Shown here: one piece after another, positions 32,636 through 40,851 of the stretch
How positions within the stretch are numbered: the first letter of the stretch is position 1
Layout of the letters: every line of letters begins with the position of its first letter
NCBI RefSeq assembly: GCF_009766105.1
Contig: NZ_LMUH01000001.1
Location: 63,187 to 127,186 of the forward strand
Length of the DNA: 64,000 bases
DNA from: Granulicella sp. S156
GTDB taxonomy: Bacteria; Acidobacteriota; Terriglobia; Terriglobales; Acidobacteriaceae
Direction of reading: 5' to 3'
The notes under the pieces: model-generated
Database searches by the model: none
Told to the model about the DNA's origin: nothing
The model's input: only the letters and a program-made list of their open reading frames with translations
Position numbers and translations under genes: made by a program

Positions 32636-33376
32636 TTGTCCACCGTATCCATGACAAAGCCCGACTACGGCATCGACGCGCCGAAGGTCCTGCGCAACTT
32701 CTTTGTGTTCGGAACACTGGCGCTTGTGCTCGCGCTGGTTTTGCCGAAGACGCTGCATCTCGGCCCTGTTGCCCTAAAGACTCACCCGACATTTGGATGG
32801 ATAGCAGGATGTTGTCTGGTCGAAGGATTTCTGTATCTGCTCTACGTGAAAGTGGGCAAGTTTGGGCACCGTGACTTCATCCTTGGGATGCATCGGTGGC
32901 GTGGAGACGAGCAGGTGCTCGATGTGGGCTGCGGTCGAGGATTGTTGCTGGCGGGTGCCGCAAAGAAGCTGGCGACGGGCCATGCCACGGGAATCGACAT
33001 CTGGTCGAATGAGGACATGGGTGGCAACTCCGAGGCGGCGACTCTGCACAATCTGGAACTGGAAGACGTAGTTTCGCGTTGCACGCTCGTGAGCCAGGGA
33101 GCCCAGGCTATGCCCTTTGCCGACGCCAGCTTCGATGTGGTGGTCTCAAACCTCTGCCTGCATAATCTCTATGATCGGCCAACGCGGAAGAAAGCTTTGC
33201 TTGAGATTGTGCGTGTATTGAAGCCTGGTGGTGTGGCGGCCATCTCCGACTACAAGCTTACGGGCGAGTACGCAGAAGCGTTCGCGAAAGCTGGGCTGAA
33301 CGTGGAGCGCAAGTGGGGAAGCATACTGACGACCTTTCCGCCGTTGCTTGTAGTCATTGCACGGAAGCCTGAGTAG
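32636..33376 (+). CDS. Membrane-associated class I methyltransferase
   Basis: A 246-residue protein with two hydrophobic segments at the N-terminus (about residues 22-40 and 53-71) followed by a SAM methyltransferase domain: VLDVGCGRGLLLAGAAKKL (motif I), TGIDIW (motif II), FDVVVSNLCLHNL (motif IV) and VLKPGGVAAISDYK. The TTG at 32636 is preferred because GGGGAGGA ends 5 bases before it; the ATG at 32651 is the alternative. The membrane anchor suggests a lipid or quinone-like substrate, but this is inference. Confidence 0.8.
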   Translation: MSTVSMTKPDYGIDAPKVLRNFFVFGTLALVLALVLPKTLHLGPVALKTHPTFGWIAGCCLVEGFLYLLYVKVGKFGHRDFILGMHRWRGDEQVLDVGCGRGLLLAGAAKKLATGHATGIDIWSNEDMGGNSEAATLHNLELEDVVSRCTLVSQGAQAMPFADASFDVVVSNLCLHNLYDRPTRKKALLEIVRVLKPGGVAAISDYKLTGEYAEAFAKAGLNVERKWGSILTTFPPLLVVIARKPE

Positions 33377-33383
33377 GGCAGAT

Positions 33384-34064
33384 CTAATCGGCCCTGCCAT
33401 GAAGCCAGCGATGCAGCCAACTGGCGTGCAGGTCAAATCGCAACGCTGTATAGCTGAGCATTTCGTGGATCATGCGTTGTGCTTCGTCCAGGTTGTCGAT
33501 GTGGCCCAGTTGCGCACGCGGTGAGGTGTAAACCTGTAGGCCGGCGCGACGGCAGAGTAACTCAATTCTGAACAGGTGTGTTCCATCGCTTACTACGACG
33601 ATGTGCTGGAAGTGTTTCTCTGTCGCAATGTCGGAGAGTTTTTGTACCTGCTGTTCGGTATCGAAGGACTCGGTTTCGGCAATGATCTTGTCATAGGGAA
33701 CGCCGTTGGCGAGCAGGTAATCGCGCCCCACGCCTCCCTCGGTGTTGCCGGAGTCCTTATCGGAGCCGCCTCCCAGGGTGATGATGACCGGTGCGATGCC
33801 TCGCTGGTACAGGGCAACGGCTTTGTCCAGGCGTGCATGCAGCACTGGCGAAGGCCGCCCGGCGTACTCTGCCGCGCCAAAGACCGCGATGGCATCGGCG
33901 GGCTGCGCATTGTCGATCTCCGAGGTGAATTTGATCTCATGGTAGACCCAACCGAACCATCCGGCAGTCACCAGCAGAAGCACGAGAAGCAGCCTGCGCG
34001 AGAAGCGCATAGGGGCGCTGCTGGCCGGGCTCTTGGTCTTCTCGGGAGTGGTTTCTTGCGTCAT
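33384..34064 (-). CDS. YdcF/SanA family (DUF218) protein
   Basis: A 226-residue protein with one N-terminal membrane helix (about residues 22-40) and a DUF218 domain facing the periplasm: ADAIAVFGAAEY, IITLGGGSDKD, VPYDKIIAETESFDTEQQ and VSDGTHLFRIELLCRRAG. The family (ElyC, SanA, YdcF) affects envelope integrity and undecaprenyl phosphate use; the chemistry is not settled. Length is typical. It is convergent with the methyltransferase gene (7-base gap). Confidence 0.83.
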   Translation of the reverse strand: MTQETTPEKTKSPASSAPMRFSRRLLLVLLLVTAGWFGWVYHEIKFTSEIDNAQPADAIAVFGAAEYAGRPSPVLHARLDKAVALYQRGIAPVIITLGGGSDKDSGNTEGGVGRDYLLANGVPYDKIIAETESFDTEQQVQKLSDIATEKHFQHIVVVSDGTHLFRIELLCRRAGLQVYTSPRAQLGHIDNLDEAQRMIHEMLSYTALRFDLHASWLHRWLHGRAD

Positions 34065-34113
34065 GGTCGGGATGTTCTAGTATGCCGCGAGACGGCTTCA
34101 GAAGCCAGTCGCG

Positions 34114-34758
34114 CTAACGCTGTAGTGCAAGTGCAATCTCGTGGGTTGGAATCGCGCCCTCACGAAGGATCATCCACGAGTTGGCTCCGCCGCTCAGGTC
34201 GACGATAGTCGTTGCCATCGAGCGCGCAGTAGGCCCGCCGTCGACAATGAGCGGAATCTTGTCGCCAAACTGCTCTCGCACGCAGCCGGCGTAGGTACAT
34301 TCCGGCAGGCTGCGCAGGTTTGCGGAGGTTGCCGTGATCGGCAATCCCAATTTGGCAACGACAGCACGGCAGATCGGAGCCTCCGGAACGCGCAACGCAA
34401 CATTGCCGGTATTGGCTGTTACGCGCAAGGGCAGCTTGCTGCCGGCCTTCACGATGATCGTGAGAGGGCCGGGCCAGAAGCGTTCGGCGAGCCGGTCGAA
34501 ACCAGTATCGATGCTTCGAGCGAGCTCATAAGCCTGGGAGACGTCGGCGATCAACAGCGACAACGGTTTGTGGCGTGCGCGCGATTTAAGATCGTAGATG
34601 CGGTCGACTGCACGAAGATTTACGGGATCGACGGCCAGGCCATAGAACGTGTCCGTGGGCAGGGCAACAACCTCACCACTGTTGAGGCGCTGCACGACAC
34701 GCTCGATGAGCGCAGGCTCCGGTTCGTCGGGATGGATACGAAGAAGTTCAGCCGTCAC
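34114..34758 (-). CDS. L-threonylcarbamoyladenylate synthase (Sua5/YciO/TsaC family)
   Basis: A 214-residue protein of the Sua5/YciO/YrdC family. It has LPTDTFYGLAVD near the N-terminus, KSRARHKPLSLLI (the KxR...SxN-type substrate site), FWPGPLTIIV and PITATSANLRS. TsaC-type enzymes make threonylcarbamoyl-AMP from threonine, bicarbonate and ATP for the t6A37 base of ANN-decoding tRNAs. There is no C-terminal Sua5 domain. Whether it is the functional TsaC or a YciO-like paralogue cannot be settled without knowing the rest of the genome. It is divergent from the RNA methylase gene. Confidence 0.87.
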   Translation of the reverse strand: MTAELLRIHPDEPEPALIERVVQRLNSGEVVALPTDTFYGLAVDPVNLRAVDRIYDLKSRARHKPLSLLIADVSQAYELARSIDTGFDRLAERFWPGPLTIIVKAGSKLPLRVTANTGNVALRVPEAPICRAVVAKLGLPITATSANLRSLPECTYAGCVREQFGDKIPLIVDGGPTARSMATTIVDLSGGANSWMILREGAIPTHEIALALQR

Positions 34759-34856
34759 AATGGGTACCTTATTCTATCTAGAGGACTTTTGCCCCGTCTT
34801 CGCTTATAGCACGGCAACACGTGGAGCGGGGTACGAGGGGTAAACTTAGAATCGCG

Positions 34857-35681
34857 ATGACCTTGCCACAACCCATTATCAGCCGAACCAATGCTCGTGT
34901 GAAAACACTGCGCGCAGCGCTGAGTGGAAAGGCGTCACAGCCAGGTGAGCTGCTTGGTATCGAGGGAGAAAATCTCATCGTCGAAGCCATGCGGTCGCAC
35001 ACACGCTTCGACACGGTTTATATCCGCGAGGGAAGCGAGAACGTGCTGGAACGGTCGTCTCTCAAGGAACTGCAATCGAATCATTGGGCTGTGTTAAGCA
35101 GAGATGTCTTCGAGAGTGCAGTCGATACGGCTTCGCCGCAGGGAATCGCTGCAACCTTCAATATTCCCCAACTCACGCATAAAGATGCTCCGCCGGGCCC
35201 AGGGGTGGTTCTTGTTCTTGAAGATATTCAGGACCCCGGCAACTTCGGAACCTTGATCCGCTCCGCTGAGGCCTTCCAAATCAGCGCTGTTTACGTAACC
35301 TCGAGCACTGTGAATCAGTGGAACCCAAAGGCTGTGCGCGCGTCTGCAGGTTCCGTATTCCGTATTCCCATCGTGCGCGGCACCTTGCAGCAGATCCAGG
35401 GATGGCTCGCAGCCGAAGGAATTAGGCTCCACGCCGCCGTTGCCCATGCGGAAGGCGCAACTCCGGTAATGCAGGCCAGCCTGCTTGCTCCGTGCGCCGT
35501 CATGATCGGCAACGAAGGTGCGGGGTTGTCGGCAATCGCGCTCAACCTGGCCGATGATCAGGTGAATATTCCGTGCTTTGTCGAATCATTGAATGCGGCG
35601 ATTGCAGGTTCAACCCTCATGTATGAGGCGTTCCGGCAGAATCTTCAGCGCACGTCTAAAGCCGCGACGGGGCAGCTATGA
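34857..35681 (+). CDS. TrmH/SpoU-family RNA 2'-O-methyltransferase
   Basis: A 274-residue SPOUT methylase. Domains: an N-terminal L30e-like substrate-binding part (about 1-105) and the knotted catalytic part with motif 1 LEDIQDPGNFGTLIRSAEA, motif 2 MIGNEGAGLS and motif 3 IPCFVESLNAAIAGSTLMYE. It methylates a ribose in rRNA or tRNA; the site is unknown. ATG 34857 is chosen by family fit; a GTG at 34821 is in frame. The stop overlaps the rarA start (ATGA, 35678-35681). Confidence 0.87.
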   Translation: MTLPQPIISRTNARVKTLRAALSGKASQPGELLGIEGENLIVEAMRSHTRFDTVYIREGSENVLERSSLKELQSNHWAVLSRDVFESAVDTASPQGIAATFNIPQLTHKDAPPGPGVVLVLEDIQDPGNFGTLIRSAEAFQISAVYVTSSTVNQWNPKAVRASAGSVFRIPIVRGTLQQIQGWLAAEGIRLHAAVAHAEGATPVMQASLLAPCAVMIGNEGAGLSAIALNLADDQVNIPCFVESLNAAIAGSTLMYEAFRQNLQRTSKAATGQL

Positions 35682-37021
35682 GTCTCTTTGACACAGGACT
35701 ACCGGAACGGAGCGCCCAACGAGTCGTAAGGACCGCACCCCTGGCCGAACGCATGCGTCCGCGCTCGCTCGACGAATTCTTTGGACAGCAACATCTGCTG
35801 GGGCCGGGTATGCCGCTACGTTTGCAGATAGAACGTGACGATTCGGCCTCGCTATTGTTCTGGGGGCCTCCCGGTGTCGGTAAGACGACATTAGCTAAGA
35901 TCATCGCCCGTGAGACGCAGGCTAGCTTTATCGAGTTTTCGGCGGTGCTCTCAGGCATCAAGGAAATTAAACAGGTGATGGTCGAGGCCGAGAAGGCCGC
36001 CGAGTTCGGCTCGCGCACGATCCTGTTTGTGGATGAGATCCACCGCTTCAACAAGGCGCAGCAGGACGCATTTCTGCCTTACGTCGAGCGCGGAACGATT
36101 CGCTTGATCGGCGCGACCACGGAGAACCCCTCCTTCGAGATCAACGCCGCGTTGCTTTCGCGTTGCCGTGTCTACACCCTGCGTGCCTTGGGGCAGGACG
36201 AGATCGTAGCTCTGCTACAAAGGGCCTTGCAGAATGGTGAACGCGGTCTTGGCCTGCTGCAGCTGGAGGTCGAAGAAGGTGCGCTGGATGCGATTGCCTC
36301 CTACTCCAGCGGAGATGCGCGCAACGCTCTCAACGCGCTTGAAGTTGCTGCAAAGCTGGTAGAAGGCCGCGGCGAAAAACTACTGACGCGCGCACTCGCG
36401 GCGGAGGCTCTTCAGCAGCGTGTGCTGCTCTACGACAAGAAAGGGGAGCAGCACTACGACATCATCTCGGCCCTGCATAAGAGCGTGCGCAACTCGGATG
36501 CGGATGCTGCGCTTTACTGGCTTAGCCGAATGCTGATTGCAGGAGAAGACCCAATGTACGTCGCGCGGCGCGTGGTCCGCATGGCCGTCGAAGATATCGG
36601 CCTTGCCGCCCCCGAAGCCTTGAATCTATGCCTCTCCGCTCGCGACGCCATGCACTTCCTCGGCTCGCCCGAAGGCGAACTCGCCCTGGCGCAGGCGGTT
36701 GTCTATCTGGCACTCGCGCCCAAGTCGAATGCGGTCTACACCGCGTTCGGAGCGGTGCGCTCGGACATCGAATCGCGCCCTGCGGAACCCGTGCCACTGC
36801 ATCTGCGGAACGCTCCGACAAAGCTGATGAAGGAGCTCGACTACGGCAAGGACTACCAGTATGCTCACGATGTAGAGGGGCGTGTAGCCGACATGGAATG
36901 CTTGCCGCCATCGCTCGCCAACCGCCGCTACTACCAGCCCACGCAGGAGGGCCGCGAGAGGCTTCTTGCCCAGCGTATGGAAGAGATCGCCCGCATCCGC
37001 GAAGCAAAGCGACCGAAGTAA
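35678..37021 (+). CDS. rarA: Replication-associated recombination protein A (RarA/MgsA)
   Basis: A 447-residue AAA+ ATPase related to clamp-loader subunits, acting at stalled replication forks with SSB. Seen: Walker A FWGPPGVGKT (61-70), Walker B ILFVDEIHRFNKAQQDAFLP, sensor 1 IGATTENPSFEIN with the arginine finger SRCRVY, and the C-terminal tetramerisation domain (VEDIGLAAPEALNL, YQYAHD). Length is typical. Translationally coupled to the RNA methylase before it. A 13-bp hairpin follows its stop and runs into the tex leader. Confidence 0.94.
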   Translation: MSLFDTGLPERSAQRVVRTAPLAERMRPRSLDEFFGQQHLLGPGMPLRLQIERDDSASLLFWGPPGVGKTTLAKIIARETQASFIEFSAVLSGIKEIKQVMVEAEKAAEFGSRTILFVDEIHRFNKAQQDAFLPYVERGTIRLIGATTENPSFEINAALLSRCRVYTLRALGQDEIVALLQRALQNGERGLGLLQLEVEEGALDAIASYSSGDARNALNALEVAAKLVEGRGEKLLTRALAAEALQQRVLLYDKKGEQHYDIISALHKSVRNSDADAALYWLSRMLIAGEDPMYVARRVVRMAVEDIGLAAPEALNLCLSARDAMHFLGSPEGELALAQAVVYLALAPKSNAVYTAFGAVRSDIESRPAEPVPLHLRNAPTKLMKELDYGKDYQYAHDVEGRVADMECLPPSLANRRYYQPTQEGRERLLAQRMEEIARIREAKRPK

Positions 37022-37053
37022 ACATTTCCCCGGCACGATGCTCCAGCCGGGTT

Positions 37054-37086
37054 TTCCTCTACAGGACTCGATATCCTGTAGAGGAA
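37054..37086 (+). promoter_or_regulatory. Perfect stem-loop covering the tex ribosome-binding site
   Basis: A 13-bp perfect inverted repeat, TTCCTCTACAGGA (37054-37066) and TCCTGTAGAGGAA (37074-37086), with a 7-base loop. The right arm contains the only purine-rich ribosome-binding sequence (GAGGA, 37081-37085) and ends 1 base before the tex ATG. It could be the rarA terminator, a translational switch on tex, or both. No U-tract follows. Confidence 0.6.
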
Positions 37087-37087
37087 C

Positions 37088-39346
37088 ATGGCAGCCATCA
37101 CATCGCTTGATCCTCAGATTCTCCTTCATATCGCGCAAATCCTAAATCTACCGCTGCAAGGCGTTCGTGCCATCATGGCGCTCTTGGATGAAGGCTCTAC
37201 CGTCCCGTTTATCGCTCGCTATCGCAAGGAAGCGACGGGCAATCTCGATGAGGTTCAGATTCGAGATACGGAGGAGAAGCTCGCGTACTTCCGAGAGCTT
37301 GTCGCGCGTAGAGAGACGATCCTCGCCTCCATCGCGGAGCAGGGAAAGCTCACCGATGAGCTGAAGGCTCGCATCGCTGCAACGTTGGATCGCAGCGAAC
37401 TGGAAGACCTCTATCTGCCCTACCGTCCGAAGCGTCGCACAAAAGCCACGATCGCTCGCGAAAAAGGCCTCGAACCGCTAGGCCAATACATCTGGGCGCA
37501 GACGCCTGCTGCCATCGGTCTGGTCGAACTCGCACAGTCGCTCGTCGACCCGTCGAAAGAGGTGGCGACTATTGAGGAGGCGCTTGAGGGTGCACGCCAT
37601 ATTGTGGCCGAACTGATCAGTGAAGATGCCGCGGTTCGCAAGGCCGCGCGCCACCTTATGTTCGAAGAGGGCCTGATCGTCAGCCGCAAGAGCTTCGATG
37701 CAAAAGACGAGCAAGAGAAGTTCAAGATGTACTACGAATACCGCGAGCCCGTGAAGACAATTCCTTCGCACCGCATGCTGGCAGTCCGGCGTGGCGAGGC
37801 CGAGAGTGTCCTGTACTGGCTCATCGAACTGGAAGAGCCGCGTATCTCAGGGCTTCTGCGTTCCAGCATCCTGCGCAGTGAAGGGGATTGGACACCGCAT
37901 CTCAACCTTGCGATCGAAGATTGCTGGAAGAGGCTGCTCAACGCGTCGATCCAGGGCGAACTCCGGCTGGAACTGAAGCGTCGCTCCGACACGGATGCGA
38001 TTCAAGTCTTCCGCGAGAATCTGCAGCATCTTCTGCTGGCCGCACCGGCTGGCCCAATCGGTGTGCTTGGCATCGATCCTGGCCTGCGTACTGGCTGCAA
38101 GATCGCCATCGTGGATGAGACGGGCAAGTTTCTGGCGCATGATGTCATCTATCCCCACACCGGCAGGACGACAGAGGCCTCGCAGAAGCTTGCGGCCATG
38201 GTCGCAAAGCATAACGTCCGCGCCATCGCTATCGGCAACGGCACAGCCTCACGCGAGACAGACGCCTTTGTCCGTGACTTTATGCAGGAGCAAAAGATCG
38301 ACGGCATCTTCCGCGTCACGGTTTCAGAGTCGGGAGCCAGCATCTACTCTGCCTCCGATATCGCAAGGCAGGAGTTCCCGGATCTGGACCTCACCGTTCG
38401 CGGAGCAATCTCTATCGCCCGGCGTCTTCAGGACCCGCTTTCGGAGCTGGTGAAGGTCGACCCCAAGTCCATCGGCGTTGGCCAATATCAGCACGACGTC
38501 GATCAGCGGCAGCTACAACAGTCGTTGGAGACGGTCATCGAAAGCTGCGTGAATCGTGTCGGTGTCGACCTCAATACGGCTTCGTGGACGCTGCTGCGTT
38601 ACGTTGCCGGGATCAGTGAGCGTATCGCCCTGAACATCGTCGGTTACCGTGATACCAACGGTCGTTTCCGCTCTCGTACGCAGCTTCATGAGGTGCCGGG
38701 TATCGGGCCAAAGACGTTCGAGCAGTCGGCAGGATTCCTGCGTATTCGCAATGGTGAGGAACCGCTCGACAGCACGGCGGTGCATCCAGAGTCGTACTCT
38801 CTGGTGGCGCAGATCGCCAGTTCGCTCGATACGCCTGTCTCCGAACTCATCCGCAGTCCGCAGCTTCTGGCCAAGGTGAAGGCGACGGATTTTTCTGCTG
38901 GTACGTTTACTCTGAACGACATCCTAGAAGAGCTACGGAAGCCTGGTCGCGACCCGCGCGATCAGTTTGTAGCGCCGTCGTTCAACGAGTCTGTGCGCGA
39001 ACTCTCAGACGTGCAACCGGGCATGGTGCTGGAAGGCGTCGTTACGAATGTGACAAAGTTCGGCGCGTTTATTGACGTCGGTGTCCATCAGGATGGTCTC
39101 GTGCACGTCTCTGAAATATCGAATCGCTTTATCAAGGATCCATCGGAGGTCTTGAAAGCCGGTCAGATCGTCAAGGCAAAGGTTCTGTCTGCGGATACGA
39201 AGACCAAGCGCATCTCACTGTCCATCAAAGCACTTCAGGCACCTTCTGCGCCAAAGCCCAGGACTCCGGTCACATCGAAGCCTGCGGCATCGATGGACGA
39301 TAAGCTGGCAGCGCTCTCTACGAAATGGCGGGTAAGCTCCAACTGA
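37088..39346 (+). CDS. tex: Tex family transcription accessory / RNA-binding protein
   Basis: A 752-residue Tex protein, the bacterial relative of Spt6. Domains in order: N-terminal helical region with IARYRKEATGNLDEVQIR, a YqgF/RNase H-like domain (LGIDPGLRTGCKIAIVDETG, about 335-460), helix-hairpin-helix repeats (VGVDLNTASWTLLRYVAGI, FRSRTQLHEVPGIGPKTFEQ, about 490-560) and a C-terminal S1 RNA-binding domain (MVLEGVVTNVTKFGAFIDVG, from about 640). It binds nucleic acids during transcription. The purine-rich ribosome-binding site is only 2-3 bases from the ATG and lies inside a stem-loop, so translation may be controlled. Confidence 0.94.
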   Translation: MAAITSLDPQILLHIAQILNLPLQGVRAIMALLDEGSTVPFIARYRKEATGNLDEVQIRDTEEKLAYFRELVARRETILASIAEQGKLTDELKARIAATLDRSELEDLYLPYRPKRRTKATIAREKGLEPLGQYIWAQTPAAIGLVELAQSLVDPSKEVATIEEALEGARHIVAELISEDAAVRKAARHLMFEEGLIVSRKSFDAKDEQEKFKMYYEYREPVKTIPSHRMLAVRRGEAESVLYWLIELEEPRISGLLRSSILRSEGDWTPHLNLAIEDCWKRLLNASIQGELRLELKRRSDTDAIQVFRENLQHLLLAAPAGPIGVLGIDPGLRTGCKIAIVDETGKFLAHDVIYPHTGRTTEASQKLAAMVAKHNVRAIAIGNGTASRETDAFVRDFMQEQKIDGIFRVTVSESGASIYSASDIARQEFPDLDLTVRGAISIARRLQDPLSELVKVDPKSIGVGQYQHDVDQRQLQQSLETVIESCVNRVGVDLNTASWTLLRYVAGISERIALNIVGYRDTNGRFRSRTQLHEVPGIGPKTFEQSAGFLRIRNGEEPLDSTAVHPESYSLVAQIASSLDTPVSELIRSPQLLAKVKATDFSAGTFTLNDILEELRKPGRDPRDQFVAPSFNESVRELSDVQPGMVLEGVVTNVTKFGAFIDVGVHQDGLVHVSEISNRFIKDPSEVLKAGQIVKAKVLSADTKTKRISLSIKALQAPSAPKPRTPVTSKPAASMDDKLAALSTKWRVSSN

Positions 39347-39515
39347 ATCGAATAGCTGCGCAGTCAGTCATCGTCCCTATGCCGCGCGATTGCTGCTGGC
39401 TGCCGTGAACGATATGATGAGAACATCTGACTCCTAAAGAGTCCATATCCTAAGTCACAACTCAACCGCAGAGGTTTCTCTGCACCTCACAGCTAGAGGA
39501 GTACAGTCCACTCGG

Positions 39516-40739
39516 ATGGCTCACCTTACCCGTCACAACAACTGGATCATTGTCCTGCTGGGTGCTCTCTGCGTCGTGACCCCCTTTGCTGTCGACATGT
39601 ATCTCCCGGCGTTTTCAGTGATTGCCACGGAGTACAAAACGACCACACCGGCGATCTCGCTCACGCTTTCCACCTACTTTGTCGGTTTCGCGCTGGGGCA
39701 GATGCTCTATGGACCTCTGCTGGACCGCTACGGAAGAAAGCGGCCGCTTTATGTAGGATTGACGGTCTACATCCTGTCCTCCATCGGTTGTGCAATGGCT
39801 CACAGCCTGCACGCGTTTGTTGCCCTGCGATTTCTTGAGGCATTGGGTGGTTGCGTAGCGCAGGTCGGCGCTATTGCCATGGTTCGAGATTTCTTTCCGG
39901 TGAAGGAGAGCGCCAAAATCTTCTCGCTCCTCTTCCTGATGATCGGTGTCTCTCCGTTGCTGGCACCGACGATTGGCAGTCTACTGATCGCCGGTTTGGG
40001 GTGGCGATGGATCTTCGTCGTTCTTGCCGCAATTGCATTCGTCATTCTCATGAGCACGTTTCTGTTGCTCCCCGAAGGTCACCAGCCGGATCACTCTGTC
40101 TCGTTGCGCCCTGAACCGATGTTGCGTGGTTTCTGGATGATTCTGAAGCAGCCGCAATTTCTGACCTACACCCTTGCAGGAGCCTTCTCTTTTGCGGGGC
40201 TCTTTGCCTATGTGGCTGGGTCGCCCATCATCTTTATGGATGGCTTCCACCTGGGGGTCAGAGCCTTCGGAATCGTCTTCGCCGTTCTGGTTATGGGTTT
40301 CATCGGTGGCAACCAGTTGAATGTCTTTCTGCTGCGCCGGTTCAGCAGCCAGCAAATCTTCTTTGCCGCGCTGGTCCCGCAGGTAACGATTGGCGCACTT
40401 TTCTTTGCCGGAATGCTTAGCCATATGCTGGGCCTGAAAGTAACTCTCGTACTGTTCTTTGGCTTCCTCTCGTGCATCGGCCTGACTTACCCAAACTCAG
40501 CTGCACTGGCGCTTGCTCCCTTCTCAAGCCACGCTGGCCGGGCATCAGCACTGCTGGGCTGCCTGCAGACAGGCACGGGAGCGCTGATTTCGATGGGCAT
40601 CGGCATGCTTGGGGCCAGCTCTGTGGTGTCGCTGCTCTCTTCCACGGCACTGATCGCGTTGGTCGTTCTTCTGGTGGGTCGGAATAGTATTCGGCACATA
40701 GTCGAGAACGAAGAGCAGGATGCTTTGGTGCTGCACTAA
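39516..40739 (+). CDS. Bcr/CflA-type MFS multidrug exporter
   Basis: A 407-residue inner-membrane transporter with 12 predicted helices. The first helix has the drug:H+ antiporter motif PFAVDMYLPAFSVIATEYK of the Bcr/CflA subfamily, loop 2-3 has GPLLDRYGRKRPLYVGL (motif A), and helix 5 MIGVSPLLAPTIGSLL (motif C of exporters). It probably pumps out drugs or metabolites; substrates are not predictable. AGAGGAG precedes the ATG, though at a long distance (15 bases). It is the first of three transporter genes in a row. Confidence 0.87.
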   Translation: MAHLTRHNNWIIVLLGALCVVTPFAVDMYLPAFSVIATEYKTTTPAISLTLSTYFVGFALGQMLYGPLLDRYGRKRPLYVGLTVYILSSIGCAMAHSLHAFVALRFLEALGGCVAQVGAIAMVRDFFPVKESAKIFSLLFLMIGVSPLLAPTIGSLLIAGLGWRWIFVVLAAIAFVILMSTFLLLPEGHQPDHSVSLRPEPMLRGFWMILKQPQFLTYTLAGAFSFAGLFAYVAGSPIIFMDGFHLGVRAFGIVFAVLVMGFIGGNQLNVFLLRRFSSQQIFFAALVPQVTIGALFFAGMLSHMLGLKVTLVLFFGFLSCIGLTYPNSAALALAPFSSHAGRASALLGCLQTGTGALISMGIGMLGASSVVSLLSSTALIALVVLLVGRNSIRHIVENEEQDALVLH

Positions 40740-40791
40740 GCAGTTCATTAGGGGGAAACTATCGACGCCTAATAGATTTTGCACTGTTTCT

Positions 40792-40848
40792 CTGCAAACA
40801 ATGAGCATCCTACTTACTGCTAGAACGTAGGATGCTCATCGTTTGCAG
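40792..40848 (+). promoter_or_regulatory. Long stem-loop immediately before an MFS gene
   Basis: A 21-bp inverted repeat with one mismatch (40792-40812 and 40828-40848; arm core GAGCATCCTA/TAGGATGCTC) and a 15-base loop. It ends 3 bases before the ATG at 40852 and leaves no free Shine-Dalgarno. It may end the upstream transcript or control translation of the downstream transporter. Confidence 0.55.
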
Positions 40849-40851
40849 ACA

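Noticed and set aside
34821..34856. GTG start 12 codons upstream in the RNA methylase gene.
   Set aside because: It adds basic residues not typical of the family. The ATG at 34857 fits better, though the evidence is thin.
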